Shown piece by piece: positions 42,241 to 44,337 of a DNA stretch of 44,337 nt (position 1 is its first letter; each line of letters begins with the position of its first letter). The DNA is taken from the NCBI RefSeq assembly GCF_900115615.1, contig NZ_FOXB01000016.1, positions 1-44,337 on the forward strand, written 5' to 3'. A program made the translations under genes and the position numbers. The stretch comes from Hydrogenimonas thermophila (GTDB lineage Bacteria; Campylobacterota; Campylobacteria; Campylobacterales; Hydrogenimonadaceae). Under the pieces are notes generated by a model, which saw only the letters and a list, made by a program, of their open reading frames with translations, was not told where the DNA came from and made no database searches.

Positions 42241-42558
42241 CTATTTAACGACTGAATCGATCCAGTCTAAATAGTTATCATCCCCATCATCAATTTTTAA
42301 AACTAGGATTTCTGGAACTTCATAGCTATGCAGCTTTTTTATCTCTTTTTTTAGCTTTTTAACTTTTGAATCAACTGTTTTAATAATCATTAAAGACTCT
42401 CTTGAGTGTTGCACTTTGCCTTTCCATTTATATATTGAACGAATTTTAGGGACAATATTTACACAAGCAGCAAGAGACTTTTCTACAATTTTATATGCTA
42501 TTCGCTCCGGTTCATCAAGTTTAGAAGCAGTCACAATAACCAAACGATATTTACTCAT
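42241..42558 (-). CDS. cutA: CutA divalent-cation tolerance protein
   Basis: This 105-residue protein has the CutA1 trimer fold with YRLVIVTASKLDEPERIAY, SLAACVNIVPKIRSIYKWKGK and the ending LHSYEVPEILVLKIDDG. It is linked to copper tolerance in some bacteria, though its role is not settled. AAGGA lies before the ATG. It follows argB by 22 bp, so it is probably co-transcribed. Confidence 0.9.
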   Translation of the reverse strand: MSKYRLVIVTASKLDEPERIAYKIVEKSLAACVNIVPKIRSIYKWKGKVQHSRESLMIIKTVDSKVKKLKKEIKKLHSYEVPEILVLKIDDGDDNYLDWIDSVVK

Positions 42559-42580
42559 ACTTTAATTCCTTCTAGCAAAA

Positions 42581-43432
42581 TTAATGAACAATCTGTGTTC
42601 CAATTCCTTCACTCGTAAAAATTTCAAGCAAAATTGAATGCTCAATGCGTCCATCTATAATATGCGCTTTTTGAACACCGCCATTGATTGCTTCTAAACA
42701 AGCATCAACTTTAGGTACCATTCCACCGCTTATGACCCCTTCATTTTTAAGCAGATTTATCTTTTCTGTTCCAAGTGTTCCAATGAGATTTCCTTCACCA
42801 TCTAAAACACCTGGAGTATCTGTCAAAAATACTACTTTACTTGCTTTCAATGCAACTGCTACTTTACTTGCTGCAAGGTCAGCATTTATATTAAACCCTG
42901 GTTCACCAGGATCTTTACTAGCAGCAATTGGTGCAATAACAGGTATAAAATCTTCATTCATTAAGTTTTGTACTACATCTGCATGAATCTCTTCAATTAC
43001 ACCTGTATAACCCCACTTACTTCTATCTTTTGCTCGTGCCTGAATAAAATGGGCATCCTTTCCACTTATTCCAATTGCCTTAGAGCCATGATCATTAAGC
43101 AGTGAAACAATCTCTTTATTTACCTCTCCACTAAGTACCATTTCAACTATGCGCATAGCCTCTTTTGTTGTTACTCTTTGCCCCTCTACAAACTCAGTTT
43201 TAATACCAAGATCAGATAAAAGCTGAGTAATCTTAGGACCACCACCATGCACTACAACAGGTTTAATACCTACTAGATGCATCAACACGATATCTTGTGC
43301 AAACTTCTCTTTAAGCTCTGGAGAAGTCTGAGCCGCTCCACCGTATTTAATAACAATAGTCTGACCTGCAAATTTTCTAATAAAAGGAAGTGTATCAAGA
43401 AGAGTCTGTACAACTTGCATTTTCTTTTTCAC
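42581..43432 (-). CDS. argB: Acetylglutamate kinase
   Basis: The 283-residue amino acid kinase phosphorylates N-acetylglutamate in arginine synthesis. Motifs include VIKYGGAAQ, VVVHGGGPKITQLL near residue 60 and the FNINADLAASKVAVAL and VSGGMVPK-like region (GVISGGMVPKVDACL). A GTG at 43432 has AAGGA six bases upstream and is preferred over the ATG four codons later, which lacks a site. It is the first gene of a short run with cutA. An IS256 element lies 90 bp upstream. Confidence 0.92.
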   Translation of the reverse strand: MKKKMQVVQTLLDTLPFIRKFAGQTIVIKYGGAAQTSPELKEKFAQDIVLMHLVGIKPVVVHGGGPKITQLLSDLGIKTEFVEGQRVTTKEAMRIVEMVLSGEVNKEIVSLLNDHGSKAIGISGKDAHFIQARAKDRSKWGYTGVIEEIHADVVQNLMNEDFIPVIAPIAASKDPGEPGFNINADLAASKVAVALKASKVVFLTDTPGVLDGEGNLIGTLGTEKINLLKNEGVISGGMVPKVDACLEAINGGVQKAHIIDGRIEHSILLEIFTSEGIGTQIVH

Positions 43433-43575
43433 GGTATATCCTTAAATTTTAAAAGTCTTGAAAAAAATATTATGGACTATAATATATAGTGGCTTTTTTT
43501 GTACTGAACAGTTTTATATTAGGGACCGTTCAGAATTTTGTGTCAACAACCAATAGTTACTAAGATTATATCATA

Positions 43576-43595
43576 GCTCGAGAGCTTCCTCGAGC
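43576..43595 (-). terminator. Hairpin directly after the IS256 transposase stop
   Basis: GCTCGAG and CTCGAGC form a perfect 7-bp stem around a six-base loop. It begins on the base after the transposase stop codon. There is no clear T-run, but such a stem can end the transposase message or reduce read-through in and out of the element. Confidence 0.45.
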
Positions 43596-44337
43596 CTACC
43601 TTCGAAAAATATAGCCAGTTGTGAGAGTGTCCATCGGCATTATCCACTTTTTCTGTGCGTTCTGAATTCCCATATAGAGTAGTTTTAAAAGTGAATTTTC
43701 ATTTGGAAATGCTCCTTTAGTTTTAGTTAATTTTCTGAACTGTCTATGTACAGATTCAATAATATTGGTTGTATATATAATACGTCTTATATCTGCTGAA
43801 TATTTGAAGTAGTTAGAAAGATTATCCCATTTATTTCTCCAAGAGTTAATGACAATAGGATACTTTTTACCCCATTTCTCTTCAAGTTTATCAAGTTCAA
43901 GTTCGGCTGCTTCTTTGGAGATTGCCTGATAGACTTGTTTAAGATCTTTCATAAACTCTTTCTGGTTTTTAGAAGCCACATAACGCAATGAATTACGTAT
44001 CTGATGAACGATACATAGTTGCACTTCTGTTTGTGGGAATATCGCATTGATTGCTTCTGGAAATCCTTTCAAACCATCAACACTGGCAATAAGGATATCT
44101 TCAACTCCACGATTGTTTAAATCACTAAGAACTTGTAACCAGAAGTTAGCACCTTCATTTTCTGAAAGGTATAGTCCAAGTATCTCTTTTTTCCCCTGAA
44201 GATTAACCCCAAGGATGGTATATACGGCTTTAGTTATATATTTGCCATTCTCTTTGATCTTATAATGTATTGCATCGAGCCATACAAATGGATAGATAGC
44301 TTCAAGTGGACGCTGTTGCCACTCTTTAAGAAGGGGA
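43596..44337 (-). CDS. IS256-family (Mutator) transposase, partial
   Basis: The frame is open from the right edge to TAG at 43596 (about 246 residues). It contains FVWLDAIHYKIKENGKY (first catalytic aspartate), ASVDGLKGFPEAI (second) and TTNIIESVHRQFRK (glutamate), the DDE triad of IS256/Mutator transposases, plus the CxxH-type motif LCIVHQIRNSLRYV. The N-terminal part is outside the window. No frameshift is seen in the visible part, so the copy may be functional. Confidence 0.9.
   Translation of the reverse strand, partial: PLLKEWQQRPLEAIYPFVWLDAIHYKIKENGKYITKAVYTILGVNLQGKKEILGLYLSENEGANFWLQVLSDLNNRGVEDILIASVDGLKGFPEAINAIFPQTEVQLCIVHQIRNSLRYVASKNQKEFMKDLKQVYQAISKEAAELELDKLEEKWGKKYPIVINSWRNKWDNLSNYFKYSADIRRIIYTTNIIESVHRQFRKLTKTKGAFPNENSLLKLLYMGIQNAQKKWIMPMDTLTTGYIFRR

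Larger units (their letters stand above)
43522..44337 (-). mobile_element. IS256-family element, right part cut by the window edge
   Basis: The outer end starts at GGGACCGTTCAGAATTTTGT (43522-43541) and continues TGTCAA, the terminal inverted repeat style of IS256/Mutator elements. The transposase gene lies inside. The other terminus is beyond the window, so the repeat pair and the expected 8- to 9-bp target duplication cannot be checked. Confidence 0.75.

Noticed and set aside
1-44337. CRISPR arrays, tRNA or rRNA genes
   Set aside because: No regularly spaced repeats, no cloverleaf sequences with a GGTTCGA-type T arm and no rRNA core sequences were recognised on either strand.

Overview
The window looks like chromosomal DNA of a sulfur-oxidising member of the Campylobacterota (Sulfurovum/Sulfurimonas-like). 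The support is AT-rich sequence, dense short-spaced operons, a soxXYZAB cluster with a monoheme SoxA, an OprD-like porin, a long DapD and an assimilatory APS-reductase pathway. The genus is an inference; no rRNA or other marker gene is present. Both ends are insertion sequences: the C-terminal tail of an IS110-family transposase at the left (3-119) and an IS256-family element cut by the right edge (43522-44337).

Layout. (1) 324-7486, minus strand: a tightly coupled sulfate-assimilation operon, cysK - DUF2061 membrane protein - cysH (APS-reductase type) - cysD - cysN - sulfite reductase - class V aminotransferase, driven by a textbook TTGACA-N17-TATAAT promoter. (2) 7894-11767: arsC-ybiT-SUI1 operon, a small membrane protein and dapD. 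(3) 11881-18500: accessory island with an AAA/DUF4143 ATPase behind a double palindromic operator, a RecD2-type helicase, an AlbA_2/GHKL ATP-binding protein flanked by a Lon/BrxL-like C-terminal fragment and a PglX-like methyltransferase fragment (apparently a decayed BREX-type defence locus), and a YgjP-like metallopeptidase. (4) 18481-21096: phosphohexomutase, IMPACT/YigZ protein and a methyltransferase. (5) 21126-24038, plus strand: a membrane-anchored Cache-like sensor protein, an OmpR-type regulator and a histidine kinase, all overlapping. (6) 24035-32697, minus strand: soxX-Y-Z-A-B, porin, SoxH-like metallo-hydrolase, cytochrome c-thioredoxin fusion, DsrE-like protein and a duplicated DUF302 protein. 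(7) 32787-43432: ppk2, gph, prmC, M48 peptidase, uup-type ABC-F, thioredoxin, a small c-type cytochrome, a YhiN-type flavoprotein, thrC, cutA and argB.

How the genes work together. Imported sulfate is activated by CysDN, reduced by CysH and the siroheme reductase to sulfide, and fixed by CysK into cysteine. Separately, the periplasmic Sox proteins oxidise thiosulfate: SoxYZ carries the sulfur, SoxXA attaches it and SoxB hydrolyses off sulfate. The trailing secreted proteins (thiol-redox, DsrE, DUF302, metallo-hydrolase) look like an uncharacterised accessory set. The sensor/regulator/kinase operon converges on this cluster, and 11-bp direct repeats upstream of soxX make it a candidate regulator. 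The most notable less-described items are the Sox accessory block with its separate-sensor signalling system, the degraded BREX-like island, the double operator before the DUF4143 ATPase, and mutually exclusive hairpins in the ppk2 leader. No tRNA, rRNA or CRISPR array was seen.
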